A DNA stretch of 64,000 nt from JADLHS01 sp044225555 (GTDB taxonomy: Bacteria; Verrucomicrobiota; Verrucomicrobiia; Limisphaerales; JADLHS01), in the NCBI GenBank assembly GCA_044225555.1, contig JBGAIM010000008.1:186001-250000 (forward strand), written 5' to 3'. The position numbers and the translations under genes were made by a program. The stretch's first letter is position 1. Every line of letters begins with the position of its first letter. The notes beneath the pieces were generated by a model. It had not been told where the DNA came from. It was given only the letters and a program-made list of their open reading frames with translations, and did not search any database. Below, in pieces: positions 16,271 through 25,282 of the stretch.

Positions 16271-17218
16271 CTAGGGTTTTGGCGGCTGGGCCATTTGGGC
16301 CAGCAACCGTTCATTTAACTCCCGGGCCGGGTTGTAGCCGGTCAAGGTGAGTTTGGTGTGCAGGGCGGCCACTTCAATCAATCGGGCAATATCCCGACCC
16401 GGCTTCACCGGAATGATGATGTGCGGAATCTTCACGCCGAGAATTTCGGTGAACTGCTGTTCCATGCCCAACCGGTCCACGTCCGGCACGTCATGCCAGC
16501 TCTTGAGCGAGATCACCAAGTCCACGCGCTTGTTGGAGCTGACGCTCTTAACGCCAAACATGGCGGCGACATTGATGATGCCAATGCCCCGGACCTCCAT
16601 GTGATTACGGGTCAATTCGGAGCACGTCCCGATGATTTCCTTGCCGTCAATCAAAGTTACCTTCGTCACATCATCCGCTACGAGGCCGTAACCGCGTTCA
16701 ATCAACGCCAGCACGCTCTCGCTCTTGCCGATGCCGCTCTCACCTTTGATGATCACGCCCACCCCGAGCACGTCCACCATGCTGCCCATCTCGGTGCCGC
16801 GCGGGGCGAACATGGTGTCCAGCGCGAGCGTTGCCTGATTGATGAACTTTACGGTCAGCAATGGCGAACGGAAAATCGGAATGGCGGCTTCGTTCGCGGC
16901 GCGGACCAGTTCCTTGTCCGGATCCAGGTTGCGGCTGAAAACAAGGCAGGGGATTTTGAACTTGAGCAGCTTGGCGTAACAGCGCCGGCGCTTTTCCGGC
17001 GACAGCGAGCGCAGGAAATAAACATCCGCATTGCCCAGCGCCTGCACGCGTTTGTAGGCGAAGTAACGCGTGAACCCGGCCAGCACCAGGCCCGGTCGGT
17101 TGACGCTGGGTTCGAGGATCACGCGGTCGAGTCCTTCCTTGCCCGCGACCAGCTCCAGTTTCAGTTCTTCCGCGTGGGCCCGGTAAAATTTCTCGACCGT
17201 GACGATGTCAATTTTCAT
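16271..17218 (-). CDS. hprK: HPr kinase/phosphorylase
   Basis: 315 residues. An N-terminal domain (1 to about 130) is followed by the P-loop GESGIGKSE (about 152-160) and the HPrK/P signature around VRGIGIINVAAMFGV. It phosphorylates HPr on serine at the cost of ATP or PPi and reverses this with phosphate. It lies 58 bp before the HPr gene and 17 bp after lptB on the same strand, so the three are probably one transcript. Confidence 0.96.
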   Translation of the reverse strand: MKIDIVTVEKFYRAHAEELKLELVAGKEGLDRVILEPSVNRPGLVLAGFTRYFAYKRVQALGNADVYFLRSLSPEKRRRCYAKLLKFKIPCLVFSRNLDPDKELVRAANEAAIPIFRSPLLTVKFINQATLALDTMFAPRGTEMGSMVDVLGVGVIIKGESGIGKSESVLALIERGYGLVADDVTKVTLIDGKEIIGTCSELTRNHMEVRGIGIINVAAMFGVKSVSSNKRVDLVISLKSWHDVPDVDRLGMEQQFTEILGVKIPHIIIPVKPGRDIARLIEVAALHTKLTLTGYNPARELNERLLAQMAQPPKP

Positions 17219-17235
17219 TTTGCTCTGGCACTGAT

Positions 17236-18030
17236 TTACAGGTTGAACTCCGGGCCGAGATAAATCTCCCGCGCCTTGGGATCGTTGGCCAGAAACTCCG
17301 CCGTGCCCTCGATCAACACCTGGCCTTTCACAATGATGTAACCGCGATCAATCAACTTGAGCATCTCCCGCGCACTATGATCTGTGATGAGCAAACCCAG
17401 GCCGCGATCACGGAGGCGGCGCACAATCTTCTGCACTTCATACACCGCGATCGGATCAATGCCGGCGAATGGTTCATCCAGCAGCAACAACTTCGGACTC
17501 GTCACCAGCGCGCGGGTGATTTCCAGCCGCCGCTTCTCGCCGCCGCTCAACGTATAGGCCTTGCTCTTGGCGAGCGGGGTCAAGTCTAGTTCCTCCAGCA
17601 GATACTTGAGGCGCACGGCGCGTTCCTTGCGGTTCACGTCGCAGGTTTCGAGGATGGCCAGAATGTTTTGCTCGACGCTGAGCTTGCGAAACACCGACGG
17701 CTCCTGCGTGAGATAACCGATGCCCAGCCGGGCGCGGTTGTGCATGGCGAGCTTGGTGATGTCGCGCTCCTGAAACTTGACGTTCCCTTCATCGGGGCGC
17801 ACCACGCCCACGACCATGTTGAACGTCGTGGTCTTGCCCGCGCCGTTCGGGCCGAGCAACCCGACGATCTCGCCCGCGCCGACCTCGATGGACACGCCGT
17901 TCACCACGCGGCGATGCTTGTATTCCTTCACAAGCTTCTCCGTGTGCAAAAGCATTTGCTTCGTCGCCGTGGCAACTGCGGGCGAGGACGAAGTGCGCTC
18001 AGGCTGGGCTTGATGGGAGGCGTCGCTCAT
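17236..18030 (-). CDS. lptB: LPS export ABC transporter ATPase LptB
   Basis: 264 residues. Walker A GPNGAGKTTT, signature LSGGEKRRLEITRAL and Walker B LLLLDEPFAGIDP are intact, followed by the H-loop ITDHSAREML. The motif LTQEPSVFRKLSVEQNILAILE is characteristic of LptB. It energises extraction of LPS from the inner membrane by LptFG. A Ser/Thr-rich tail of about 25 residues precedes the domain. The start overlaps the upstream OstA-like gene by 4 bp. Confidence 0.95.
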   Translation of the reverse strand: MSDASHQAQPERTSSSPAVATATKQMLLHTEKLVKEYKHRRVVNGVSIEVGAGEIVGLLGPNGAGKTTTFNMVVGVVRPDEGNVKFQERDITKLAMHNRARLGIGYLTQEPSVFRKLSVEQNILAILETCDVNRKERAVRLKYLLEELDLTPLAKSKAYTLSGGEKRRLEITRALVTSPKLLLLDEPFAGIDPIAVYEVQKIVRRLRDRGLGLLITDHSAREMLKLIDRGYIIVKGQVLIEGTAEFLANDPKAREIYLGPEFNL

Positions 18031-19931
18031 GGCCCGGGCAGTTTCTGCGATTCCGACGCGCGCTTCAAGGCTTCTGGTTTGGGCCGGATTTCGTAACCCG
18101 TGCCGACAATAGTGTGACGTCGGTTGTCCCAGACGATTTCATGCCCGCCGGTATAAATCAATTGCGGGGTCTCCACAACTGGTGGATCCCCGATCAATCG
18201 CAAAACATCCGTGCGGCGATTGTAAACCGCCTGCTCCGCCTTGGCCTCGCTGCCGGGCTGTTCAATTCGCACGCCACCGTCGGCCACAAGTTCCGCCGGT
18301 TCGCCCGAGCCCGGGTCCGCCTTCGCCGCCAGCGAACGGCACGTCATTTTGCGGTAGATGGCCGGCCCGTTCGTCACGCCGGTGGTGCCCTGTTCGTACG
18401 CCACATTATCCGTGGCCGTGATGGCTTCGAGGCGGTTGCTCCTGGCGGTGAAGAGCACCTCCAGTTTGTCGCTGCGCAGGCGGGCTTCGCTGCCGGTGCG
18501 GGGCGATTGATTCGCGCTCACCTTGCCGGAGAACAACGCCCGCCGCTCGGTGACCTTGAGCCGTTGCGAGGCGACTTCAATCACCTGCGCCGCCTGATTC
18601 GTCACCCCTTGCGGAAAAAATGCCAGCGGCGAACCGCCGCTCTTGCCCGGGATGGTGATTTTCACCGCCACATCCTGGTCGGCCTCGACTTCGTTGGCCG
18701 AAGTCCGGAACGTTACGCGCTCGGCACGGCCTTCAATTTGTGCCTGCCACCAGTGCGGGCTGCCGGTGAACACCACGCCCCCGGCGCGCTTGGAGTAATC
18801 GGCCCGTTCGGCGCGGACGTTCGCTCCTTCCCGCTCCACAATTACGTTGCCGGTGGCGACGGCCGTTTCGTCCTCGGAGGCATTGGCGGCCTGGTGCGCC
18901 TCCAACGCATCACACGAAAAAGTGATGTGATTCGAGGCATCCACAATCCGCACCGCCTCCCGGGCGACGATGACATTGGAACGCCAGTGGAACTTGTCGG
19001 CGAACACCTCAACCACGCTCGCGCTTTGCATCGGGGCATTGCTGGTGCTCAACAGGCCGGTGGCCGCACCGAGTTCAGCGCGCGGCAGCTTCATCGCCAC
19101 GTGGCCTTCGGCTTGAATGCTGCCATCCCGCCGCAGCCCGAGCACGCGGTCCGCCCGACCCGACTTGCCGTCCACATCCCAGGTGGCGTTGCCGATCAAC
19201 TCGATGCTCTCGGCGGCCCGGCGATAAATCCCGCGGTCGGCGGTGGCCTTGCGTCCGCCGGCCTTGCCCGTGACCACGAGCGATTCCCGGGCTTCGATGA
19301 GGTCGAATTGATTGGTGGTTGCGCTCACCGCCAGCGTTCCGCAGGTGAAGGCAAAGTCGGGATCGTCACCGCGAACGTCGTCGTGAAAAATCGCCAGTCG
19401 TTTCTCGGCGTCGAATTCCAACCAGCGCGAAGTGATGACCAACGGGGCCGCATTCGCGTTGGTGTTCGGACGCTGAATCACCGCCTGCACATTGTTGGAG
19501 ATGACCAGCGTCTTGCCGGCCAGTTGGCAACCGAAGCCGTCGCCCTCCACGCGGAGTTTCCCATCGCCGGATTGCAGAAACAGTTTGCCCGCCGAGCCGG
19601 CCGTGCGCGCCTTGTCGTCAAAGGTACACGCGGGCGCTTCGACGATCATTTCGCTGTCGCCGTTCACGCGAAACGTCTCGAACTTCACCTTCGTGAGCAG
19701 AATCTTGCCGTCGGCTTGCGGACGGCCTTCGCCTCCGGTCAGGACGTAACGCATCTGCGTGTGGTTGGGCGCGGGGAACGGATCACTGGCGGAGAAGTTG
19801 TTGATCTTCATGCCCGGGGTGAGTTGTGCTCGCGCCGGTATCAAGGACAACCATGCGAAGATGAGCGACGCAACGACGCAGACGAAGCGGGCTAGACGCT
19901 GGACGCTGTTTACTCGATGCTCGGGGCTCAT
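18027..19931 (-). CDS. OstA/LptA-like periplasmic protein (LPS transport)
   Basis: 634 residues, much longer than the usual LptA or LptC of about 180-200. A signal peptide (VCVVASLIFAWLSLIPARA) is followed by a beta-rich protein with repeated OstA-like strands (ADGKILLTKVKFETFRVNG; LEFDAEKRLAIFHDDVRGDD; LFSGKVSANQ; GGHEIVWDNRRHTIVGTGYE). It probably forms an extended beta-jellyroll bridge, so one protein may combine LptA and LptC roles (inference). Both neighbours overlap by 4 bp (kdsA upstream, lptB downstream). Confidence 0.82.
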   Translation of the reverse strand: MSPEHRVNSVQRLARFVCVVASLIFAWLSLIPARAQLTPGMKINNFSASDPFPAPNHTQMRYVLTGGEGRPQADGKILLTKVKFETFRVNGDSEMIVEAPACTFDDKARTAGSAGKLFLQSGDGKLRVEGDGFGCQLAGKTLVISNNVQAVIQRPNTNANAAPLVITSRWLEFDAEKRLAIFHDDVRGDDPDFAFTCGTLAVSATTNQFDLIEARESLVVTGKAGGRKATADRGIYRRAAESIELIGNATWDVDGKSGRADRVLGLRRDGSIQAEGHVAMKLPRAELGAATGLLSTSNAPMQSASVVEVFADKFHWRSNVIVAREAVRIVDASNHITFSCDALEAHQAANASEDETAVATGNVIVEREGANVRAERADYSKRAGGVVFTGSPHWWQAQIEGRAERVTFRTSANEVEADQDVAVKITIPGKSGGSPLAFFPQGVTNQAAQVIEVASQRLKVTERRALFSGKVSANQSPRTGSEARLRSDKLEVLFTARSNRLEAITATDNVAYEQGTTGVTNGPAIYRKMTCRSLAAKADPGSGEPAELVADGGVRIEQPGSEAKAEQAVYNRRTDVLRLIGDPPVVETPQLIYTGGHEIVWDNRRHTIVGTGYEIRPKPEALKRASESQKLPGP

Positions 19932-20746
19932 TCTCTCACGGCTTCAAAAACCTTGAGCAAACGTTTGAGTACCGTCGGCATGTCCGCCAGCGGAATCATG
20001 TTCGGCCCATCACTGAACGCTTTGTCTGGATTTGGATGCGTCTCAATGAATACGCCATTCGCGCCGGCCGCCAGGGCCGCGCGTGCCAGCACCGGCGCAA
20101 ATTCGCGCTCGCCCGCTGACTTATCGCCACCGCCGCCGGGAAGTTGCACCGAGTGCGTGGCGTCGAAGATCACCGGGCAACCGGTGCGTTGCATGATCGG
20201 AATCGCGCGCATGTCTGTGACCAGGTTGTTGTAGCCGAACGTCGTGCCGCGCTCGGTGAGCAGAATCTTACCGCCACCCATGCTCTTGGCTTTCTCCACC
20301 ACCCGGCTCATTTCACCCGGCGAGAGGAATTGACCCTTCTTGATGTTCACGATTTGCCCGGTGAGCACCGCCGCTTCGATCATGTCCGTTTGACGGCAGA
20401 GGAACGCGGGGATTTGCAGAATGTCCACGACCTCCCCGACCACGGCGGCTTGCGCCTCGTTATGAATGTCCGTCAATACCGGCACCCCGAATTCGACGCG
20501 TACCTTGGCGAGCACCTTCAATCCCTCCTCAAGTCCCGGCCCGCGAAACGATTTGCCCGACGTGCGATTGGCCTTGTCGAAGCTGGCCTTGAAGACGTAA
20601 TTGATGCCGAGCTTCGCGCAGGTCTTGACGAGGGTCGTGGCGACCTTGAAGCAAAGCTTCTCATTCTCGATCACACACGGACCCGCAATCAGCGTGAGCC
20701 GTCGTGAATCCGTCAGGTTTTTCCAGATGCGGGCGTCGTTGAGCAC
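19928..20746 (-). CDS. kdsA: 3-deoxy-D-manno-octulosonate 8-phosphate synthase
   Basis: 272 residues, GTG start. Motifs: LIAGPCVIENE, FKASFDKANRTS, GVPVLTDIHN, PAFLCRQTDM and FDATHSVQLPGG. It condenses PEP with arabinose 5-phosphate to make Kdo8P for LPS core synthesis. First gene of a run kdsA-OstA-like-lptB-hprK-ptsH, with 4-bp overlaps among the first three. The 147-bp gap upstream contains a hexanucleotide inverted repeat. Confidence 0.97.
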   Translation of the reverse strand: MLNDARIWKNLTDSRRLTLIAGPCVIENEKLCFKVATTLVKTCAKLGINYVFKASFDKANRTSGKSFRGPGLEEGLKVLAKVRVEFGVPVLTDIHNEAQAAVVGEVVDILQIPAFLCRQTDMIEAAVLTGQIVNIKKGQFLSPGEMSRVVEKAKSMGGGKILLTERGTTFGYNNLVTDMRAIPIMQRTGCPVIFDATHSVQLPGGGGDKSAGEREFAPVLARAALAAGANGVFIETHPNPDKAFSDGPNMIPLADMPTVLKRLLKVFEAVRE

Positions 20747-20800
20747 GCAGCCTTTTAGCAGTGTACGGCCGGAAAGTAAATCGCGGGGAATTTCTCTGAT

Positions 20801-20890
20801 TCTTAATCATAATCATGCTCTTAATCATAATCCTCCCTTCGAACGCAACGTCGAAAGAGTGTGAGCAAGATTGGGATTAAGATTAGGAGC
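20801..20890. repeat. Hexanucleotide-based inverted repeat (TTAATC family)
   Basis: The left arm (20801-20834) reads as 6-bp units TTAATC, ATAATC, ATGCTC, TTAATC, ATAATC. The right arm (20861-20890) reads GAGCAA, GATTGG, GATTAA, GATTAG, GAGCGG. The arms are inverted relatives and could fold. A second copy lies at 49321-49406. Confidence 0.8.
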
Positions 20891-20893
20891 GGA

Positions 20894-23488
20894 CTAACCC
20901 GCCATCTGCCCGCGCGTGACACCCAGTTGGTTGAACAACTTCAACTCCCGCCAGAGTTGTGCGCCGGTGATCTCGCCGCGCAAAAGCTGGCGATACTTGG
21001 TGAGCGTTTGGGTGACTTGCTCGGGTGTCTCGTTGAGAAACTCCACGCGAAAATACCGCACCCCCAGCGCGAGCATCCGTTCCACAAATTCCGCGCCCGT
21101 CTGCGCCTGGGCATTGAATACCGTGTTGCGGCAACCCACGTCCGCCCTGAGCGGATGTTCCATGCCCACGCGATCGCGCAAACGCACGTCATGGACGTCG
21201 CAGGGTCGGCCACAGTCGCGATAGTCCTTACCTTTCGACAGAAACGCGCAGAACACACAGTGCTCCATGTGAAACATCGGCATGTGCTGATGAATCGTGA
21301 CCTCAAACCACTCCGGCGACGCGGAGGTCAGTAACGCTTCAAGCTGTTGAACGTTCAGATCGTAGCTCGCCGTAACTCGTTCGAGGCTAAACTTGTTCCT
21401 GAAATAATCCGCCGTCAGCCGGTTCGCGATGTTGAGGGAGAAATCTCCGATGCGGCGGTCGTTGGCAAAATACCTCAAGTGATCGTAATTGCGGACGAGA
21501 TAGCCGTCCGCGTTGCACGAGCGCACCTGCTGGAGCGTCCACTCCTCGCCCATCTTGAAGATGCGCGGCGGAGCGACCCAGATGGTCGGGCGCGTCACTC
21601 CGTGCGCGCCGTCAGCAAGGCAGCCGCGCGCCGTATGAAACAACGTCACGGCCTCGCGATACTTCTTGGGATTTTCAAAATCGCAATACACCGTCGTCAC
21701 GCCGCACTGCAATGCCGCTTCCAGTTGCGCCAGATTGCGGACGAGGACGATCAATTGACTGGTAGGGACGCGTTCCACCGCGTCGCCAACCTCACCCGGC
21801 TCCGCAGAGCCGAATGGGGACGAGGTGGAACTCGTCCCTACCAGCCTCCACCGCTTCGGCAGCGCCCGTAGCCGTTCCAGTTCTGCCACGGCTTCGCGAC
21901 GCAAGCGGTTCAACTCGCTCACCGGCAGCATGACTTCACCCGTCAATTCGCTTGTGAATTCCCCCAACTTGAAGGGCGTTCCACCCAGCCGGCCCAGTTG
22001 CTCGCGCAACCGTTCCGTCGTCAGCGGCTGCTTCTCCGCCTTCGTGAGCGGCATTGTGGATTCCGCTTTGGCGATGTGGCCGAATTCGTCGCTGGCGATG
22101 AGCGTGAATTGCGAACCTTCCCGCCCGTGAACTTCGAGATTTAGGGGCCGTTGGAATCTGGGTTTGTCACCCTCAAAAGTCTGACGCAGGCGGCGATCCA
22201 GTTCCGGGTCGCTCGTCTTCCACAGTTTGTCACCGACTTTGATGCGGCGGAAATTCACATCGCCCTGGCCGAAGCCGAGCCACGTTTCCGTGCCGCGCCG
22301 TTCCACCTGATAAACGCGCCCGCCTTCTTCCGCCTGATCGGGTGCCCCGGCGTCAAACACCACGCCATCGCCCGGTTTCAATGGCCCGACCAGTTCGAGC
22401 GAAACCTTTTCATCCGTGACTCGCCGAACCTCACCGAGAAACACGCCCCGCTTCTTGCCGAAGCGTGCATGGACCAGCTTTTGGTTGTCATTGCCGCCGA
22501 ACCAACCGGTATAAAGCCCGCGCGAAAAGGCCATCTCCAGATCGTAGCGTCGAGGGTCGAGGCTCGAGGGTCGAGGGCCTAATGCAGCCTGGCCTTCGAC
22601 TTTCGACTCTCGGCCTTCGACCAGCCCGTCGAGCGCTTGTCGGTAAACGCGCGTGATATTCGCCACGTATTCCGGTGACTTCAACCGGCCTTCGATCTTG
22701 AGCGACGCCACCCCCACGCGAACCAGTTCAGGTAACACGTCCATTCCAGCGAGGTCTTGTGGACTCAGTAAATACTTCCGGTCGCCGAGTGGAACTTGTT
22801 TGCCGTCGGAGATCAGGTCGTAAGGCATCCGGCACGCTTGGGCGCACTCGCCACGATTGGCCGAGCGTCCACCGAGCGACTCGCTGGTGAGACATTGACC
22901 GGAGTAAGCCACGCACAACGCGCCGTGGACGAAAACCTCCAACGGAAGTGTCGAAGGTCGAAGGCCGAGGGTCGAGGGCGCGTTAAGTTGGTGTGGCTCT
23001 CGACTCTCGACCTTCGACCCTCGGCGAATCTTTTCAATCTCTGCAATCGAACATTCCCGCGCGAGCACGATCAGATTGCAGCCCAGTTCACGCGCGAACT
23101 CCACCCCGCCCGCGCTCGTCACGGTCATTTGCGTCGAGGCGTGGATCGGAAATTCCGGCGAGAGCGCGCGGATGAGTCGGCAAATACCCACGTCCTGAAC
23201 GATGGCGGCATCCACCCCAGCGGCGATGATGGAGCGCAGATAATTCTCCGCGTCCGCCAGCTCGTTTTCGAACACGAGCGTGTTGAACGTGACGTAACCT
23301 TTCACACCGCGCCGATGGAGGAATTCCATCAGCTGGGGCAGATCAGCCACCGTGAAATTGTTCGCCCGCATCCGCGCGTTGAATTTTTCCAGGCCGAAAT
23401 AAATCGCGTCAGCGCCGTTCTCGACAGCGGCCTTCGCGCAATCCCAATCGCCGGCGGGAGCGAGCAGTTCAGGCAACTGTTTATTCAT
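20894..23488 (-). CDS. U32-family peptidase/hydroxylase-like protein with three in-frame repeat insertions
   Basis: 864 residues. The N-terminal U32 domain opens with ELLAPAGDWDCAKAAVENGADAIYFG, and the cysteine motif GQCLTSESLGGRSANRGECAQACRMPY is present. A DUF3656-like middle and a second U32-like half with further cysteines (HMEHCVFCAFLSKGKDYRDCGRPC) follow. Relatives include RlhA, which hydroxylates 23S rRNA C2501 in E. coli. Low-complexity segments at about residues 155-180, 289-313 and 548-576 coincide exactly with DNA repeats and are not expected in the family. The following minus-strand gene (23485-24108) overlaps its start by 4 bp. Confidence 0.9.
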   Translation of the reverse strand: MNKQLPELLAPAGDWDCAKAAVENGADAIYFGLEKFNARMRANNFTVADLPQLMEFLHRRGVKGYVTFNTLVFENELADAENYLRSIIAAGVDAAIVQDVGICRLIRALSPEFPIHASTQMTVTSAGGVEFARELGCNLIVLARECSIAEIEKIRRGSKVESREPHQLNAPSTLGLRPSTLPLEVFVHGALCVAYSGQCLTSESLGGRSANRGECAQACRMPYDLISDGKQVPLGDRKYLLSPQDLAGMDVLPELVRVGVASLKIEGRLKSPEYVANITRVYRQALDGLVEGRESKVEGQAALGPRPSSLDPRRYDLEMAFSRGLYTGWFGGNDNQKLVHARFGKKRGVFLGEVRRVTDEKVSLELVGPLKPGDGVVFDAGAPDQAEEGGRVYQVERRGTETWLGFGQGDVNFRRIKVGDKLWKTSDPELDRRLRQTFEGDKPRFQRPLNLEVHGREGSQFTLIASDEFGHIAKAESTMPLTKAEKQPLTTERLREQLGRLGGTPFKLGEFTSELTGEVMLPVSELNRLRREAVAELERLRALPKRWRLVGTSSTSSPFGSAEPGEVGDAVERVPTSQLIVLVRNLAQLEAALQCGVTTVYCDFENPKKYREAVTLFHTARGCLADGAHGVTRPTIWVAPPRIFKMGEEWTLQQVRSCNADGYLVRNYDHLRYFANDRRIGDFSLNIANRLTADYFRNKFSLERVTASYDLNVQQLEALLTSASPEWFEVTIHQHMPMFHMEHCVFCAFLSKGKDYRDCGRPCDVHDVRLRDRVGMEHPLRADVGCRNTVFNAQAQTGAEFVERMLALGVRYFRVEFLNETPEQVTQTLTKYRQLLRGEITGAQLWRELKLFNQLGVTRGQMAG
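21760..21844. repeat. Palindromic element inside the U32 gene
   Basis: The outer arms GGTAGGGACG (21761-21770) and CGTCCCTACC (21833-21842) are exact inverted repeats, extended by imperfect GTTCCAC/GTGGAAC pairing. A central hairpin CGGCTCCGCAGAGCCG sits between them. It is translated in frame as roughly residues 548-576. Confidence 0.85.
22549..22622. repeat. Heptad inverted-repeat element inside the U32 gene
   Basis: The left arm is built from GTCGAGG-type 7-bp units (GTCGAGG, GTCGAGG, CTCGAGG, GTCGAGG). The right arm has TTCGACT/CTCGGCC/TTCGACC units, and an 11-nt spacer separates the two. It is read through in frame (about residues 289-313). Confidence 0.85.
22948..23024. repeat. Second heptad inverted-repeat element inside the U32 gene
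   Basis: The left arm has GTCGAAG, GTCGAAG, GCCGAGG, GTCGAGG. The right arm has CTCGACT, CTCGACC, TTCGACC, CTCGG. The spacer is about 16 nt. Same family as the element at 22549-22622; translated in frame (about residues 155-180). Confidence 0.85.
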
Positions 23489-24108
23489 TTCTTTCGACGG
23501 CCTAACGAGTCAACGCCAAAGACTTGCTCCATTTCGATTCGATCCAGCCCAATTTTTACAAGCCGCTCAATCTGATTCGTAGCAAAGCGCGGCCAGCTTT
23601 CCTCATTGATAAATTCAACGCTCCCATCGGCCATAGCTACATCACGAATTGGCTTTCCCCACGGACACCGAAAATGATCGCCTCCCCGGGTCGGATATGC
23701 ATCGAATGCCAGCGCCACGCCGTCATACAAGTTTGTTTCTGCGAGCCCTGGAATGTAGATGCGTGAACACTTGGTTTCATCAACATCCAAGCCTTTTTCC
23801 AGGGCATCCTTGAACATTTGGCCGTCGTCTCCGGGTGCGGTAAGTGTTCGGGGATCCATCACGTGACCCTCCTTTAACAGGAGCAAGAGAGCATCACCAA
23901 ATCCGTTCGTGTGGTTTGGAAACCTGCCTTCGTTTTCGTTGGCATATGCACGCAGCCCCAGCGAAAGCCCTTTGCTGCAATGTTCGTGAGCATGGAAAAG
24001 GTTGAAGTATCCAATCGCAAAAGTGCCACCTACCCCCGCAAGCAACAGGAAAGCCAAACCGGCAGTCACTCCTACCAGGCATCGTTTCTTGCGCGACCAC
24101 TTTTTCAT
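23485..24108 (-). CDS. Membrane-anchored protein with a DUF1559-like H-X9-DG segment
   Basis: 207 residues from MKKWSRKKRCLVG; a possible start lies 13 codons upstream. A basic N-terminus and one membrane helix (GVTAGLAFLLLAGVGGTFAIG) precede a periplasmic domain. The segments LRAYANENEGRFPNHTNG and DVAMADGSVEFINEE recall pseudopilin-like DUF1559 proteins common in PVC bacteria, where DGSV follows the H-X9 motif. The prepilin cleavage motif is missing. It overlaps the U32 gene by 4 bp. Function unknown. Confidence 0.65.
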   Translation of the reverse strand: MKKWSRKKRCLVGVTAGLAFLLLAGVGGTFAIGYFNLFHAHEHCSKGLSLGLRAYANENEGRFPNHTNGFGDALLLLLKEGHVMDPRTLTAPGDDGQMFKDALEKGLDVDETKCSRIYIPGLAETNLYDGVALAFDAYPTRGGDHFRCPWGKPIRDVAMADGSVEFINEESWPRFATNQIERLVKIGLDRIEMEQVFGVDSLGRRKK

Positions 24109-24189
24109 TAGCGAGGCTAGAATAACACCCTGCGATTCCGGAAACAAAGCCTCTTTCCGTTACCGCGCCTTTGCGCTTAACTCCGGGCC

Positions 24190-25065
24190 ATGCGCGTGCT
24201 GATCGTCGGTTGTGGTTACATTGGCCTTCCGCTGGGAGCGGAGCTGGTCCGGCAAGGCCACGCCGTCTTTGGGCTGAAGCGCTCGGTGGATGCTGCGGAA
24301 CTCCAGGCCGCTGGGATTACGCCGTTGCACGCCGACATCACACGGGCGGAGACGCTGACCGGATTGCCGAGCGAGTACGATTGGGTGGTCAACTGCACCG
24401 CGTCTGGCGGCGGCGATGCCGAGGCGTATCGGCAGCTTTATCTGATGGGCAATCGCAATCTCATTGAATGGTTGCGACCTTCACCACCCCGGCGCTACGT
24501 CTATACCAGCAGCACCAGCGTCTATGGACAGAACGACGGCTCGCTCGTGGTGGAAACCGATCCCATCGCGCCCGCAACCGATACCAGCCAGATTCTGGTG
24601 GCGACGGAAAACCTGCTGCTCGCGGCGGCAATGCAAATCAAGTTCCCGACGGTGATCTTACGGCTGGCGGGCATTTACGGGCCGGGGCGCGGGCATTGGT
24701 TCAAACAGTTCTTGCGCGGTGAAGCGCGACTGGAGGGTGACGGCTCACGTTTCCTGAACATGATTCATTGCGCCGATGTGGTGGGCGCGATCATCGCGGC
24801 GTTGCAAGGCGGTGCGCCGGTGCCGTCCGTGTTCAATGTGGTGGACAATGAGCCGGTGATGCAGCGCGACTTCTTTGCCTGGCTGGCCGGGCAATTGGGC
24901 AAACCGATGCCACCGTCCGTGCCTGCCGATGTCGAGGCGAATCGCAAGCGCGGCGTTACGAACAAGCGCGTGTCGAATCAGCGGCTCAAGCAAATGCTCG
25001 GCTACCAGTTCAAGTATCCGACGTTTCGGCAGGGATACGCGGCGGAGATTGAGCGAATGGTGTGA
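24190..25065 (+). CDS. NAD(P)-dependent epimerase/SDR-family protein (YeeZ-like)
   Basis: 291 residues. The Rossmann motif GCGYIGLPLG is at the very N-terminus. Then come YTSSTSVYGQNDG (catalytic Ser/Tyr region), ILRLAGIYGPGRG and NMIHCADVVGAI, the usual blocks of extended SDRs. I do not see an obvious YxxxK; the expected position reads ATENLLLAAA, as in atypical YeeZ-type members. The substrate is unknown. The last 27 codons are duplicated at 25283-25369. Confidence 0.85.
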   Translation: MRVLIVGCGYIGLPLGAELVRQGHAVFGLKRSVDAAELQAAGITPLHADITRAETLTGLPSEYDWVVNCTASGGGDAEAYRQLYLMGNRNLIEWLRPSPPRRYVYTSSTSVYGQNDGSLVVETDPIAPATDTSQILVATENLLLAAAMQIKFPTVILRLAGIYGPGRGHWFKQFLRGEARLEGDGSRFLNMIHCADVVGAIIAALQGGAPVPSVFNVVDNEPVMQRDFFAWLAGQLGKPMPPSVPADVEANRKRGVTNKRVSNQRLKQMLGYQFKYPTFRQGYAAEIERMV

Positions 25066-25087
25066 GGACACCTTGAGTGCCTGGCGG

Positions 25088-25280
25088 GTTCATGCTCCGG
25101 CAGGAGCATTTGAAATTAGCCCGGCGTTTTAACGCCGGGATTGAGACGGCATGTTATCGAGTCCCGAAGGGACGGCTGAAACGGCTCGCCCGCATCGGCC
25201 GTCCCTTCGGGACGTAGGACAATTCTGTGGCGCACCTGGCGTTGAAACGCCGGGCTATTGTCGGAAGTTCCTCCGGAACA
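25088..25280. repeat. Composite cluster of REP-like hairpins
   Basis: Nested inverted repeats fill most of the gap 25066-25403. ATGCTCC/GGAGCAT forms a hairpin near 25090. CCCGGCGTTTTAACGCCGGG near 25120 is mirrored by TGGCGTTGAAACGCCGGGCT near 25235. GTCCCGAAGGGACGGC (25161-25176) and GCCGTCCCTTCGGGAC (25198-25213) are an exact 16-bp inverted repeat. There is no coding evidence apart from the duplicated tail that follows. Confidence 0.85.
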
Positions 25281-25282
25281 AA

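Noticed and set aside
22549..23024. Repeats in the U32 gene considered as a CRISPR array
   Set aside because: Units are 7 bp and arranged as inverted arms; there are no repeat-spacer units of 25-40 bp and no cas genes.
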